DNA from: Bacteroidaceae bacterium
GTDB taxonomy: Bacteria > Bacteroidota > Bacteroidia > Bacteroidales > Bacteroidaceae
DNA: 50,434 nucleotides
Direction: 5' to 3'
NCBI GenBank assembly: GCA_030843315.1
Contig: JAUUPT010000026.1
Coordinates: 1 to 50,434, forward strand
Part shown: positions 23,615 to 33,700 of the stretch, piece by piece
Numbering within the stretch: the stretch's first letter is position 1
Layout of the letters: each line of letters starts with the position of its first letter
Position numbers and translations under genes: made by a program
The notes under the pieces: model-generated
Seen by the model: only the letters and a program-made list of their open reading frames with translations
What the model was told of the DNA's origin: nothing
The model's database searches: none

Positions 23615-24496
23615 ATGGCAGAGAGAGTGCGCAAGCCGGAATGGCTCAAAATAAACATCGGCGCCAACGAGCGCTACACCGAAACAAAACGCATCGTTGA
23701 ATCGCATTGTCTGCACACGATTTGCAGCAGCGGACGCTGCCCCAACATGGGCGAGTGCTGGGGAAAAGGCACTGCCACCTTCATGATCGGGGGTGACATC
23801 TGCACCCGTTGCTGCAAGTTCTGCAACACGCAGACCGGCAAGCCGCTTCCTCTGGACATCAATGAGCCGACGCACGTGGCAGAGTCCATCGCCCTGATGA
23901 AACTCACCCACGCCGTCATCACCTCCGTAGACCGTGACGACCTGCCCGACCTGGGCGCCTCGCACTGGGCACGCACCATCCGCGAAATCAAATGCCTCAA
24001 TCCCGAAACCACCGTCGAAGTGCTGATACCCGATTTTCAGGGAAGAGCGGAACTCGTGGCAGAAGTCATCGAGGCACAACCGGAAATCATTTCGCACAAC
24101 ATGGAGACAGTGCGCCGCATCAGTCCTTTGGTGCGCAGCGCCGCCCATTACGACACCAGCCTCGCCGTGCTGCGGCAGATAGCCGAAAGCGGCACTACCA
24201 CCAAGTCGGGCATCATGGTGGGTCTGGGTGAGACTCCGGCCGAAGTGGAAGAACTGATGGACGACCTGCGCCAAGCAGGTTGCCACATCCTGACCATCGG
24301 CCAATACCTGCAACCCACACACAAGCATTATCCGGTGGCCGAGTACGTCACTCCCGAACAATTTGCACTCTATAAAAAAGCAGGACTGGAAAAAGGATTC
24401 GAGCAAGTAGAAAGCGCCCCGTTGGTACGTTCATCTTATCATGCAGAAAAACAAGTCCATCTTATACAAAAAAAGAACAAGAAAGGAAACATTTAA
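23615..24496 (+). CDS. lipA: lipoyl synthase
   Basis: A 293-residue radical SAM enzyme that inserts two sulfurs into octanoyl groups on lipoyl-dependent proteins. Both [4Fe-4S] motifs are present: the auxiliary C-x4-C-x5-C (CSSGRCPNMGEC) and the radical SAM C-x3-C-x2-C (CTRCCKFC). VTSVDRDDLPD and the C-terminal RSSYHAE are also found, the latter with the Arg-Ser-Ser that holds the third cluster ligand. It starts 7 bp after the peptidase gene and is probably in the same transcript, which looks accidental in function. Confidence 0.95.
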   Translation: MAERVRKPEWLKINIGANERYTETKRIVESHCLHTICSSGRCPNMGECWGKGTATFMIGGDICTRCCKFCNTQTGKPLPLDINEPTHVAESIALMKLTHAVITSVDRDDLPDLGASHWARTIREIKCLNPETTVEVLIPDFQGRAELVAEVIEAQPEIISHNMETVRRISPLVRSAAHYDTSLAVLRQIAESGTTTKSGIMVGLGETPAEVEELMDDLRQAGCHILTIGQYLQPTHKHYPVAEYVTPEQFALYKKAGLEKGFEQVESAPLVRSSYHAEKQVHLIQKKNKKGNI

Positions 24497-24556
24497 TCCG
24501 CTCATTTGTTATTTGTAGAGATAAGAGATAGAAACGACAAAATCGTAATACGGATA

Positions 24557-25675
24557 ATGAATCAGCAAAGAATACTATCGTCGAAATTCAACATGTCATT
24601 GGGTTTTATCCCCGTTATCGTCTCCATTTTATTATGTGAATTCATAACGCAAGACATAGCTATCTACATAGGTGCAGGTATCGGACTATTGTTTAGCGTA
24701 CACTCAATAGTACGCAAGGGAACCTATATCCCGCAAATCATCCTTTACTGCACTACGGGAATGCTCTTACTGTTGTCCGTAACATCCTTATTCACCCCCA
24801 ATTACTGTCCGGCTCCCATGTTCCCGTTTACGCTGGAAATCAGCGCCGTCATTCCTCCGCTAATCATCTATCTGAACCGGAAAAGGTTTCTGAACTATCA
24901 CGTTGCCCAGTCGCAGGGCTGCTGCAAACAGCTTTTTGCCCAAGGGGCCGAGGCGGCCATTGTATCCGCACGCGTCATTCTAATCATCAGCTTCCTGCAT
25001 TTTCTGGCTATCACCTGCGCTATTTTCATCAGTCATCCACTGGGAAGCACCACCGCTTATATTTTATTTAAAATAGCCCCACCTGCCGTATTCATACTCG
25101 GCATACTGTTCAACCAGTTCGGCATCTCCTATTTCAATACCGTGATGAAGCATACTGTTTTTGTGCCGATAGTCAATACCAAAGGAGATGTCCTGGGGAA
25201 AGTTATGGCAACGGAAGCCATCGGACGCAAGAACGATTTTATCAATCCGGTCATCAGAATCGCCGTAGTCTCACACGGCATGCTGTTTCTTCTCCCCCGC
25301 CCCCAATGCACCGTGCTCGACAAAGGGAAGATGGACATTCTTGTGGAAGGATTCCTGATATACGGAGAGACGTTGGAGCAAGGCGTGTACAGAGTACTGC
25401 GGCAGATGCTCCCTACCGCTCCCCTGGAGAATCTGCACTTCAACTTTATGTATCATTTTGAAAACGAAGTGACCAATCGCCTGGTCTACCTGTTTATACT
25501 TGACCTGGATGACGATTCGATTTTATGCAACAAGCACTTTAAGGATGGAAAGCTATGGACGTTCCAGCAGATGGAACAGAACCTGCAACGAAACTTCTTC
25601 AGCAGTTGCCTGGAATATGAATTCGAGCACCTGAAAAGGATTATTTATACAAGAGAAAAATACAAGGAATCTTAG
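24557..25675 (+). CDS. membrane protein with degenerate Nudix-like C-terminal domain
   Basis: A 372-residue protein. About residues 15-205 form roughly six hydrophobic helices (for example PVIVSILLCEFI and VILIISFLHFLAITCAIF). After them comes a soluble domain of about 160 residues that resembles a Nudix fold: VIRIAVVSHGMLFLLPR, then EGFLIYGETLEQGVYRVLRQM in place of the Nudix box. The box keeps Gly-Glu but has lost the REUXEE acidic residues, so hydrolase activity is doubtful and a sensing or binding role is more likely. The ATG at 24557 is chosen; the frame is open from 24506, but the added residues are polar and unlikely. Its last 35 bp overlap the convergent methyltransferase gene. Confidence 0.75.
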   Translation: MNQQRILSSKFNMSLGFIPVIVSILLCEFITQDIAIYIGAGIGLLFSVHSIVRKGTYIPQIILYCTTGMLLLLSVTSLFTPNYCPAPMFPFTLEISAVIPPLIIYLNRKRFLNYHVAQSQGCCKQLFAQGAEAAIVSARVILIISFLHFLAITCAIFISHPLGSTTAYILFKIAPPAVFILGILFNQFGISYFNTVMKHTVFVPIVNTKGDVLGKVMATEAIGRKNDFINPVIRIAVVSHGMLFLLPRPQCTVLDKGKMDILVEGFLIYGETLEQGVYRVLRQMLPTAPLENLHFNFMYHFENEVTNRLVYLFILDLDDDSILCNKHFKDGKLWTFQQMEQNLQRNFFSSCLEYEFEHLKRIIYTREKYKES

Positions 25676-26345
25676 AGAGATCGGGAGCCTTTCCCTGCCA
25701 CTCTTTCACGGTCCGGGTTTTGATATATTCCCCTTCGCAGGTGATATCGGCGGCAATGCAGAGTTTGGTCTGCGGGCGGCAAGTCTGAAGAATATCCTCC
25801 ACCATTTTATTGTTCCGGTAAGGTGTCTCAATGAATAGTTGGGTCTGCGATTCGTTGTAGACGCGCTGCTCCAGCATTTTCAGCTTCTTGCTGCGCTCTG
25901 CCGGCTCTATGGGAAGGTAGCCGTGGAAAGCAAAACTCTGTCCGTTGAAGCCCGAGCCCATGACGGAGAGAATAATAGAAGAGGGTCCCACCAGGGGGAC
26001 CACTCTTAAGTTTTTCCGCTGGGCAATGGCTACTACATCCGCTCCCGGGTCAGCCACTGCGGGACAGCCTGCCTCGGAGATTACCCCCATCGACTGGCCT
26101 GCCTCTAACGGCTGTAAATATCCTGAGATATCTTCGGGCGATGTATGCTTGTTCAGCGTATAGAATGTCAGCGCATCAATATCTATTTCCCTGTCCACTT
26201 TCTTCAGAAAACGGCGCGCAGAGCGCACATCCTCTACTATGAAATGGCGAATGCCCAGTATCACCTCCTTATTATAAGGGGGCAGTACGGTTTCAATGAG
26301 GGTATCGCCCAGCGTGACGGGTAAAAGATAAAGTGCTGTTTCCAT
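25641..26345 (-). CDS. tetrapyrrole methylase-fold SAM methyltransferase, RsmI-like
   Basis: A 234-residue protein of the TP-methylase fold. It starts METALYLLPVTLGD and has the SAM-binding SEAGCPAVADPGADVV segment, VVPLVGPSSI (Gly-Pro-Ser), and FIETPYRNNKM. These are the signature segments of RsmI, which methylates the ribose of C1402 in 16S rRNA. It is shorter than RsmI (about 285) because the C-terminal part is missing, and its N-terminus lacks the usual IGN-hl-DL pattern, so it is the diverged Bacteroidota form whose target is uncertain. It overlaps the fabI stop by one base (TAATG), so translation is probably coupled. Confidence 0.85.
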   Translation of the reverse strand: METALYLLPVTLGDTLIETVLPPYNKEVILGIRHFIVEDVRSARRFLKKVDREIDIDALTFYTLNKHTSPEDISGYLQPLEAGQSMGVISEAGCPAVADPGADVVAIAQRKNLRVVPLVGPSSIILSVMGSGFNGQSFAFHGYLPIEPAERSKKLKMLEQRVYNESQTQLFIETPYRNNKMVEDILQTCRPQTKLCIAADITCEGEYIKTRTVKEWQGKAPDLSKIPCIFLLYK

Positions 26346-27202
26346 TATCCGTAGATGATGTTTCCGTTTTCGTCCATATACTCATCCAAGCCCTTCTCGT
26401 AAGTAGCCATGGCACGAAGGCTCATACCTACGCTGGAGAAGCCTCCGTCGTGGAAGAGGTTCTGCATGGTGACTTTGCGGGTGAGGTCGGAGAACATGAC
26501 GATGCAGTAGTCGGCACACTCGTCGGCAGAAGCATTGCCGAGCGGAGACATACGGTTGGCGAAGTCGAACAACTTGTCCATACCCTTCACACCAGCACCG
26601 GCAGTGGTCATCGTGGGCGACTGGGAGATGGTGTTGACACGTACATGGTGTTCGCGTCCGTAGATATAGCCGAAGCTGCGGGCGATAGATTCCAGCAAGG
26701 CTTTGGCATCCGCCATATCGTTGTAACCGTAGAACGTACGTTGCGCAGCCACATAGCTCAATGCAAGGATAGAGCCATACTCGGAGATGGCATCCAGCTT
26801 CTTGGCAGCTTGTATCATCTTGTGGAAAGAGACGGCTGAGATATCCAGCGTCTTACCCAGCATATCATAATCCAGATCGTCGTAAGTACGTTTCTTGCGC
26901 ACGTTGGGAGACATACCGATAGAATGCAAAACGAAATCTATCTTGCCGCCCAATACTTCCATGGAACGTTTGAATACATTTTCCAAGTCTTCTACACTTG
27001 TAGCATCTGCTGCGATAACCTCGCAATTCAGTTTCTCGGCCAGCGCGGACACTTCACCCATACGCACGGCAACCGGCGTGTTGGACAAGGTGATCGTTGC
27101 ACCTTCTTCTACTGCTTTTTCTGCTACTTTCCAGGCAATGGACTGCTCGTTCAGAGCACCGAAGATAATGCCTCTTTTTCCTTTCAACAAATTGTAACTC
27201 AT
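26345..27202 (-). CDS. fabI: enoyl-[acyl-carrier-protein] reductase (NADH)
   Basis: Last reduction step of fatty-acid elongation. The 285-residue protein starts MSYNLLKGKRGIIFGAL and has the FabI cofactor segment GALNEQSIAW, LHSIGM, and the catalytic Tyr150, Tyr160 and Lys167 (YGYNDMADAK). These have the same spacing (Y-x9-Y-x6-K) as the E. coli enzyme, and SQSPTMTTAGAGVKG follows. The frame is open to 27241, but the ATG at 27202 is chosen because the promoter -7 box lies at 27228-27235. It leads an operon with the RsmI-like gene. Confidence 0.95.
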   Translation of the reverse strand: MSYNLLKGKRGIIFGALNEQSIAWKVAEKAVEEGATITLSNTPVAVRMGEVSALAEKLNCEVIAADATSVEDLENVFKRSMEVLGGKIDFVLHSIGMSPNVRKKRTYDDLDYDMLGKTLDISAVSFHKMIQAAKKLDAISEYGSILALSYVAAQRTFYGYNDMADAKALLESIARSFGYIYGREHHVRVNTISQSPTMTTAGAGVKGMDKLFDFANRMSPLGNASADECADYCIVMFSDLTRKVTMQNLFHDGGFSSVGMSLRAMATYEKGLDEYMDENGNIIYG

Positions 27203-27227
27203 ACCTATATTTAGTAAAATTCGGTTG

Positions 27228-27259
27228 CAAAGATAGCGCAATTTGTACGCATAGCAAAA
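27228..27259 (-). promoter_or_regulatory. promoter of fabI
   Basis: On the minus strand TTTTG (27255-27259), a 19-bp spacer and TATCTTTG (27228-27235) match the consensus closely, about 25 bp before the ATG. Confidence 0.65.
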
Positions 27260-27313
27260 TAAGCCCGCTTATTTTTACTTTACAAGGATGCTTCCCATCT
27301 TATTTAAAGATAG

Positions 27314-27321
27314 TATATTTG
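27314..27321 (+). promoter_or_regulatory. -7 box (TATATTTG) of the HAD phosphatase gene
   Basis: An exact TAnnTTTG match 23 bp before the ATG; a -33 TTG is not clear. Confidence 0.5.
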
Positions 27322-27344
27322 CACAAACTAAATGAAGAAAGACA

Positions 27345-28001
27345 ATGAAAAGACTGGTTATATTCGACCTGGACGGGACTTTATTGAATACAATCGCCGA
27401 CCTGGCACAGAGTACGAATCATGCGCTTACTGCGCTCGGATACCCTACCCATGAAGAGTCTGCCTACAACTTTATGGTGGGCAACGGCATCAACAAACTT
27501 TTTGAACGCGCCCTGCCCGAAGGTGAGAAAACGGAAGAGAACGTATTGCGGGTACGGAAAGAATTTATTCCTTATTACGATGTGCACAATGCGGACAAGA
27601 GCCGCCCTTATCCCGGGATGCCGGAACTCCTGAACCTATTGCAAGAGGAAGGGATGCAGTTGGCGGTAGCTTCCAACAAATATCAATCGGCTACGGAGAA
27701 GCTGATAGCACACTATTTCCCGAATATCCGCTTCATTGCCGTATTGGGGCAACGCGAAGGCGTGAACGTGAAGCCCGACCCGAGCATTGTACACGAGATT
27801 ATAGGTATAGCCAACGTTACTAAGGAAGAAGTGCTCTACGTAGGAGACTCCGGGGTGGATATGCAGACGGCTGCCAATGCGGGAGTCACTGCGTGCGGAG
27901 TGACATGGGGATTCCGGCCGCGCACCGAATTGGAAGAGTTCAAGCCCGCTCATATCGTAGAGGAAGCAAAAGAGATAGCGGCGATTGCCCGCCGCTATTA
28001 A
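27345..28001 (+). CDS. HAD hydrolase, phosphoglycolate phosphatase type
   Basis: A 218-residue haloacid dehalogenase-like phosphatase. Motif I is VIFDLDGTLLNT (nucleophile Asp near residue 7), motif II lies in VASNKYQSA, the motif III lysine is in NVKPDPS, and motif IV is YVGDSGVDMQ. An alpha-helical cap (about 15-80) places it in the Gph subfamily. 2-Phosphoglycolate from DNA repair is a likely substrate, but HAD specificity cannot be read from sequence. It is convergent with the phosphoesterase gene, and the 39-bp gap holds a dispersed repeat element. Confidence 0.9.
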   Translation: MKRLVIFDLDGTLLNTIADLAQSTNHALTALGYPTHEESAYNFMVGNGINKLFERALPEGEKTEENVLRVRKEFIPYYDVHNADKSRPYPGMPELLNLLQEEGMQLAVASNKYQSATEKLIAHYFPNIRFIAVLGQREGVNVKPDPSIVHEIIGIANVTKEEVLYVGDSGVDMQTAANAGVTACGVTWGFRPRTELEEFKPAHIVEEAKEIAAIARRY

Positions 28002-28033
28002 AACTCCATGAGACTCTGTGTCTGTGGTGAAAC
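28002..28033. repeat. copy 2 of the dispersed CTCTGTGT...CTGTGGTGAAA element
   Basis: AACTCCATGAGACTCTGTGT followed by CTGTGGTGAAAC aligns with 19071-19107 with a 3-base deletion. It fills nearly the whole gap between the two convergent genes. Confidence 0.55.
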
Positions 28034-28040
28034 GTGAAAC

Positions 28041-29201
28041 TCAGAACAATTTGCGCATCACTCCCTTATCACCGACCACGAAATACGTATTCCGGTCGAT
28101 GAGCAAGGCACGCCCGCGCTTCTTCTTACGGTTCTCTTCATTATCCACATTCACCCCGATAACTTTGGTATCGTAGAAGGTAGAGATATCTTTGAAGATG
28201 GTATGGCCTACGATGATATGTTCGGCATTGTAGCGCTTCATTATCATCTGCAAAGAGTCTTGCGGCAGCGGGTTATATTTAGGGTCTGTCCTTACCAGGC
28301 CACGATACCATATCGGTCCGGAGTTGCCATAAAGGAATGCGGTGAGAGGCGACAAAGCACGGCGTTCCTTTTTATTCATAAACAAAGCACGGCTCATTTC
28401 CTTATTCACCGTAGGGATGCTCAGATTATGGTCGTAGAACTCTTTCCCCAGGCCGGCATGCACATACAAATTACTGCCGATGGTCTGCATGGTATTACGC
28501 GTGCCGAGCCACTTGCCCAGTTCCGTATTCTCACCAAATAACCGGGGATATTCCATATTCAGTCTTTTAGCCAGTTCCTTGTACTTGCCTTTGGTGTAGC
28601 GCAAGTCATTAGCCAAAACCATCGGTTCGTGATTGCCCAACATGAAAGAGACATGCCCGCCTGCATCGGCAGCTTCCTTTTCCAGTTTATAGAACAACCA
28701 GAAGATTTGCGGCACGTCCTTGCCCCGGTCGAATATATCGCCGATAATCACCAAGTGATTCTTGCCGAAGCTCCATTGAAGCTGCTTATCAATCACCCCA
28801 TTGCCTCGCAACAGACTGATAACACAATCGAGTTTGCCATGAGGATCGGACATTACAAACACCTTCTCCGGTTGGCGGTATTTCCATTCGGGGCGCTTGG
28901 TGGGGTGCAGCTTCACATCAAACGGGTAACGGCCTTTGTGGTCGACTACGTGCAGCGTAAAATCTTTGGGCAGCGATACATAAGTGGTATCTATGATTCG
29001 CCCCTTTGTATCTACGCTTATCACACGCGTCCGCCCGTCCGGTTCATAAATCACGTATGGGCCGTCTGCCGACAGTTCTTCTTTCTTCTCTTTTTTCTTC
29101 TTGCCCTCCGAATCAAAAGTTCCGGCACTAAGGCCGGAACTGATGAATGTTAGAATAAGAGTGACAAGGAGAGATTTCGTAATGCTTGTCTTTATCATCA
29201 T
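28041..29201 (-). CDS. exported calcineurin-like metallophosphoesterase
   Basis: A 386-residue phosphoesterase with a signal peptide (about residues 1-27) and a Lys/Glu-rich linker (KKKKEKKEE). The metal-site motifs are D119-x-H121 (SDPHGK), GDIFDRG (154-160) and GNHE (189-192), with later His residues in LYVHAGLG and IVGHTIF. This is the PPP-type layout, closest to Shewanella-like protein phosphatases, so it would remove phosphate from an exported or imported substrate in the periplasm. It starts 16 bp after the SusD stop and ends the FecR-SusC-SusD operon, which is unusual: such loci normally end in glycoside hydrolases or peptidases. The substrate is unknown. Confidence 0.88.
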   Translation of the reverse strand: MMIKTSITKSLLVTLILTFISSGLSAGTFDSEGKKKKEKKEELSADGPYVIYEPDGRTRVISVDTKGRIIDTTYVSLPKDFTLHVVDHKGRYPFDVKLHPTKRPEWKYRQPEKVFVMSDPHGKLDCVISLLRGNGVIDKQLQWSFGKNHLVIIGDIFDRGKDVPQIFWLFYKLEKEAADAGGHVSFMLGNHEPMVLANDLRYTKGKYKELAKRLNMEYPRLFGENTELGKWLGTRNTMQTIGSNLYVHAGLGKEFYDHNLSIPTVNKEMSRALFMNKKERRALSPLTAFLYGNSGPIWYRGLVRTDPKYNPLPQDSLQMIMKRYNAEHIIVGHTIFKDISTFYDTKVIGVNVDNEENRKKKRGRALLIDRNTYFVVGDKGVMRKLF

Positions 29202-29216
29202 CTATTTAGTCATTAT

Positions 29217-30683
29217 TTAATCACCATAAGTAGGATTCTGCACCATATTGGCGTTGGAGTTCATTTCGGCCTTAGGAATAGGCAGCACTACGCGGTAGTA
29301 GTTCCAGTCGAAAGACATACTCTCGTCCACCATCTTCAGGTGTTCTGTTTCCGATATTTCGGGGAATTTCTTGGTAGACTCCTTACGCACGATGGTCTTG
29401 TGGTTGCGCAGGGCATCGAAGAAGCGGTGTCCTTCGCCGAAGAGTTCCTTGCGGCGTTCCAGCAGCACGTCGTCCAGTGTGATGGTTTTACCAACGACTG
29501 TCTTTTCCGGGTTGGCACGGTTGACGATGGCATTGAGATACTTCACAGCCTTGGCATTGTCACCTGCTTTCACGGCAGCCTCGGCAGCTATCAGATAAAG
29601 TTCGGAAAGACGGAGAACGGGGATATTGGAGTCTTCTACCGCCTTGCCATTCTGCGGTTGATACTTGGCGATATAGGCTCTCTTTGTCTTTTCGACTACG
29701 GTATAAGCCTTGTTTCGGACATCGTCGGGGTCTTCCTGCATCAGTTCATAGAAAGAGCTGGTCAGGCAATAGTCATCATATCCGGTTGAGAGGCAGAGGT
29801 AGCCAAGACTTTCTTTACCTACTCCGTCTACCGTGAGGTTCACCAGTTCGAACAGTACTTCGCCCGGATCACCAGATGCGAAATCAGTGCCCCAGATGGT
29901 ACCATATTCGTCGTTCGTCCACAGGCGGTATTTGTTCTTCTCGGCTCCGGCAATGGCGGCTTCAGCTGTTGTCAGTGCGTTCTGATTATCTTCCATATAC
30001 AGATAAGCCCGGCTCAGCAACAACATACCCGCCCATTTATTGATCTTTCCTTTATTGAACTTCTCGCTCATCAGGTCGCTACCCTCTTTCAGGTCTTTGA
30101 TGATGGCTGTATAGCACTCTGCTACCGTATTACGAGCCGGTTTGTTCTCCGTATTGGAAACTTCCGTAACGATGGGCACGCCCAGCGAGGCACCGTTGTC
30201 CTTAGGATAAGGATAACCGAAGAAACGGGTCAGGTCGAACAGGGCAAATCCGCGAAGCACCAAGGCCTGGCCTTTCAGGTCATTATAGGTATCTTTATCG
30301 TCTTCAAGAATTTCTATTTTATCTATCTGAGACAAGATGATGTTGCAGTTCTGAATAATCTTATAGGCGTATGACCAATGGGTGCTTGGACCGTTATCCT
30401 TGGTATAGTCCAGCATATAATAACTGGTGGTACGCTTTCCGGTCTTGATGGACTGTGCATCGTCTCCGGTCACGTCACCGTAATAGACCATACGGCCGGA
30501 ATAATAATAAGCGTTGCGCATCACGTCGTATATGCCGTTCAGGCTATAGTCCACATCATCCAGGTTCTGAATGGCAGATGCAGACGGAATCTTTGTGCTC
30601 GATTCTACGTCGAGCCAGTCGTTGCCGCAGGAAGTAGTCAGGCTGACCAACATTCCCATTACTATATATTTTAATGCTTTCAT
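29217..30683 (-). CDS. SusD/RagB family outer membrane lipoprotein
   Basis: A 488-residue surface glycan-binding type lipoprotein. The signal peptide ends in a lipobox with Cys19 (SLTTSCGND), and the typical SusD start follows (DWLDVESSTKIP). The N-terminal SusD-like region and helical TPR-like repeats (ALVLRGFALFDLTRFFGYPY, AGMLLLSRAYLYM) are followed by the RagB domain (LRLSELYLIAAEAAVKAG, LLERRKELFGEGHRFFD). It would form the lid of the SusC channel encoded just upstream (21 bp). The ligand is unknown; with a phosphoesterase next in the operon, a phosphorylated substrate is possible. Confidence 0.94.
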   Translation of the reverse strand: MKALKYIVMGMLVSLTTSCGNDWLDVESSTKIPSASAIQNLDDVDYSLNGIYDVMRNAYYYSGRMVYYGDVTGDDAQSIKTGKRTTSYYMLDYTKDNGPSTHWSYAYKIIQNCNIILSQIDKIEILEDDKDTYNDLKGQALVLRGFALFDLTRFFGYPYPKDNGASLGVPIVTEVSNTENKPARNTVAECYTAIIKDLKEGSDLMSEKFNKGKINKWAGMLLLSRAYLYMEDNQNALTTAEAAIAGAEKNKYRLWTNDEYGTIWGTDFASGDPGEVLFELVNLTVDGVGKESLGYLCLSTGYDDYCLTSSFYELMQEDPDDVRNKAYTVVEKTKRAYIAKYQPQNGKAVEDSNIPVLRLSELYLIAAEAAVKAGDNAKAVKYLNAIVNRANPEKTVVGKTITLDDVLLERRKELFGEGHRFFDALRNHKTIVRKESTKKFPEISETEHLKMVDESMSFDWNYYRVVLPIPKAEMNSNANMVQNPTYGD

Positions 30684-30704
30684 AATGTTTCTCTTTTTAA
30701 TGGG

Positions 30705-33700
30705 TTAGAAGTTCAAGTTAAGACCGAATGTAACCGTTTTCAACGGGGGTGTTCCCCAACTTGCCGTACCGGCATTTACAGACTCCGGATCGTAGAAGTC
30801 GTAAGCAGCCCAAGTCCACAAGTTGTTGGCAGAGGCATAGAGGCGCAGGCTGTTCACGCCGATCTTCTTGGTCCATTCCTTGGGAGCGGTGACGCCGAAG
30901 GTCAGCGTTTTCAGACGGATGAAGTCCGTACTGTGAAGGCGGCGGGTAGTAGTGACGCCGTTCATGGCTACGGTCGGCTTTTCTATAAACACCTCATACT
31001 TGCTGACGTCTCCCGGCTTCTTCCAGTTGTCGCGATAGTAGGCAGGGATGTTCAGGGTAAAGTCCTTTCCGCCATGCTCGGTCTTTTGTGCCCAGTTGTC
31101 GTAGCCGAAGGCACCGAACTGGTAAGAGAACATGAAGCTCAGGTCGAACCACTTGTAGCGCAGCGTATTGGAAAGCCCGCCGGTAATGTTCGGTTCGGCA
31201 TGCTTCTTCAAAGGAATGGCATGAGCATCTTTATTGTTCTCCGTAATCTCCTTCACATACTTTCCATTGGCATCCAGCGTGTTGGTATAGAACTGCGGCG
31301 CACCGGTTTCGGGGTTGATTCCTGCAAACTCTATCATATAGAAGGTACGGTAAGGGCTACCAATCTTATGAATCTGCGTGCCACTGATAATCTGTGTCTG
31401 TTCACCGTCCAGCTTCACAATCTTGTTGCTGTTGTGCGACAAGGTGAAGGTAGTGCCCCAGTCAAAGTCCTTTGTAACAATATTCTTAGAATTGATTTCC
31501 AGTTCCACACCCTGGTTCTTCACTTCACCGATGTTCATCAGGTAAGAGCTGAAGCCGGTAGTCATGGATACGGGGCAGTCCATCAAAAGGTTCTTCGTGG
31601 TACGGGTGTAGTATTCCAGCGTAAAGTTCACCCGATCGAAGATGCCGAAGTCCAGACCGATGTTCAGGTTGTAGTTCGTTTCCCATTGCAGGTCGCGGTT
31701 CTCTATCTGCGACTGAATAAGTGCCGGGTTCTCCATATATCCGCCACTCAGACTAGTCAGGCCCATGTATCCGTACAAGTCAGAAGGCAGGGTTCCGTTC
31801 ACACCGTAAGAGGCACGGAGTTTCAGGTCAGTCAGCCAATTGCTTGTAGGCTTCATAAAGTCTTCTTCGATTACGCGCCATGCGCCGGATACTGACCAGA
31901 AGCTACCCCAACGGTTGTCGCGGTGCAGACGTGAACTACCATCCATACGATAGCTTCCGCCCAAATAGTATTTGTGCTTATAGTCGTAGTTCAGACGGCT
32001 GATGTAAGACACCATTCGTGAACGGCTGGAAGAACCGCCCAGGCTTTCCAAAGTCTGTCCGTTGGTAATATCATTCTTGAGCGGAGTCAGGAAGTTGGTG
32101 GCATAGCCTGACAAGCCGTCGTTGTATTTAGAGTCAATTTCATATCCCACAAGGGCGTCCAGGTGATGGTCTCTCTGGATATCCATCTTATAGCTAAGTT
32201 GATTGGACCAAACCATCTTGTTGTATTCGCTGTATGCCTTCTCCATACCGCCATTGTTCTTCTCACCGTCCGAAGTACGGGAGTCTCTCCATTCTTTACC
32301 TTTACTGATGTTGTAGTCGTAACTGAAAGTAGACTTCAACTTCAAGTCTTTGATGAATTCATATTCGGCATAGAGTGTATTGAATGTACGGGTCACGTAT
32401 TCACGCTGATAGTTATAAGCTTGGGCCAGTACGGGATTTCTTCTTGCCAAACCAATCAGGTCTTGATTATAAGTACCGTCTTCATTGTATACAGGATCGG
32501 AAGGTGTCAGTTTGCTTACACTTGAATAGAAAGGAGCGGTATAACCGGTTCCCTCGCTATATACACTCTGTATAAGATTGGTGAACATAGAGTTGACACC
32601 CACCTTCAACTTATCCGTAGCCTGAAAGTCTACGTTCAAGCGACCGGTGACACGTTCCAGACTGGAAGTCCGTACGATACCCTCTTGTTTGAGGTAAGCC
32701 AGTGAGGAGTAGTACTTGAACTTCTCGGTACCGCCGGACAGAGAAGCCTCATAGTTGGAGTGGCTTCCCTTGCGGAACAGGTAATCGCCCCAATCGGTAT
32801 AGCCGCACCAGGGCACGGGAGCATACTTATCAATGTTCTTGTCGGCATAAGCGATGGCATCTTCCGCTGATTTTCCACTTCTTTCCTGACCGAGCTTCAA
32901 CCCATTATAAATGTATTCGCGGCGTTCCGCTCCGCTCAGTGTGGGGCGATAGTCCATAGCGAAGTCACTGAAACCCCAGTCGGCTTTCAGGTTAACGACT
33001 GCTTTACCGGTCTTACCTTTCTTGGTAGTAATCAATACCACACCGTTGGCAGCACGCGAACCGTAGAGAGAAGCAGCGGCGGCGTCCTTGATGATGGTGA
33101 TATTCTCGATGTCCGAAGTATTGATGGTAGACATGGCATCCAGTCCGCCATCCGAAGTGATGGAGTTGATGGAACCGGAAGTTACCGCCACACCGTCGAT
33201 GACGTAGAGCGGAGAGTTGGATGCATTGAACGAACCCATACCGCGGATGCGCAGGGAAGAAGAAGAACCCGGCTGACCGGATGCGGCAGTGAACTGCACA
33301 CCCGTTGCATTACCTTGCAGCAAATCCTGGAAGGATACGGAAGGCACGTCGGCTATCTTCTCGTTCTTCACACTGGAAGCCGAACCGGCGTATGCCGATT
33401 TCTTGAATGTACCATATCCGGTTACGATGACTTCTTCCGTCAGGTTAGCATCCGGAACCAGCACTACTTTCACCATTTTGCCTGCTGTGGCTCTCACTTC
33501 CTGGCGGACGTAGCCTACATACGACACCACGAGCGTAACGGCTGCCTGCTCCGTCTGGATGGAGAAGTGTCCGTCGAGGTCGGTTGTCTGACCGTTCGTA
33601 GTACCCTTCACCAAGACGTTGGCACCGATAACGGACTCACCCGTCTCGTCTATCACCGTTCCGGAAACAGTGTACTTCTGCTGTTCTACGGCAGCTACTC

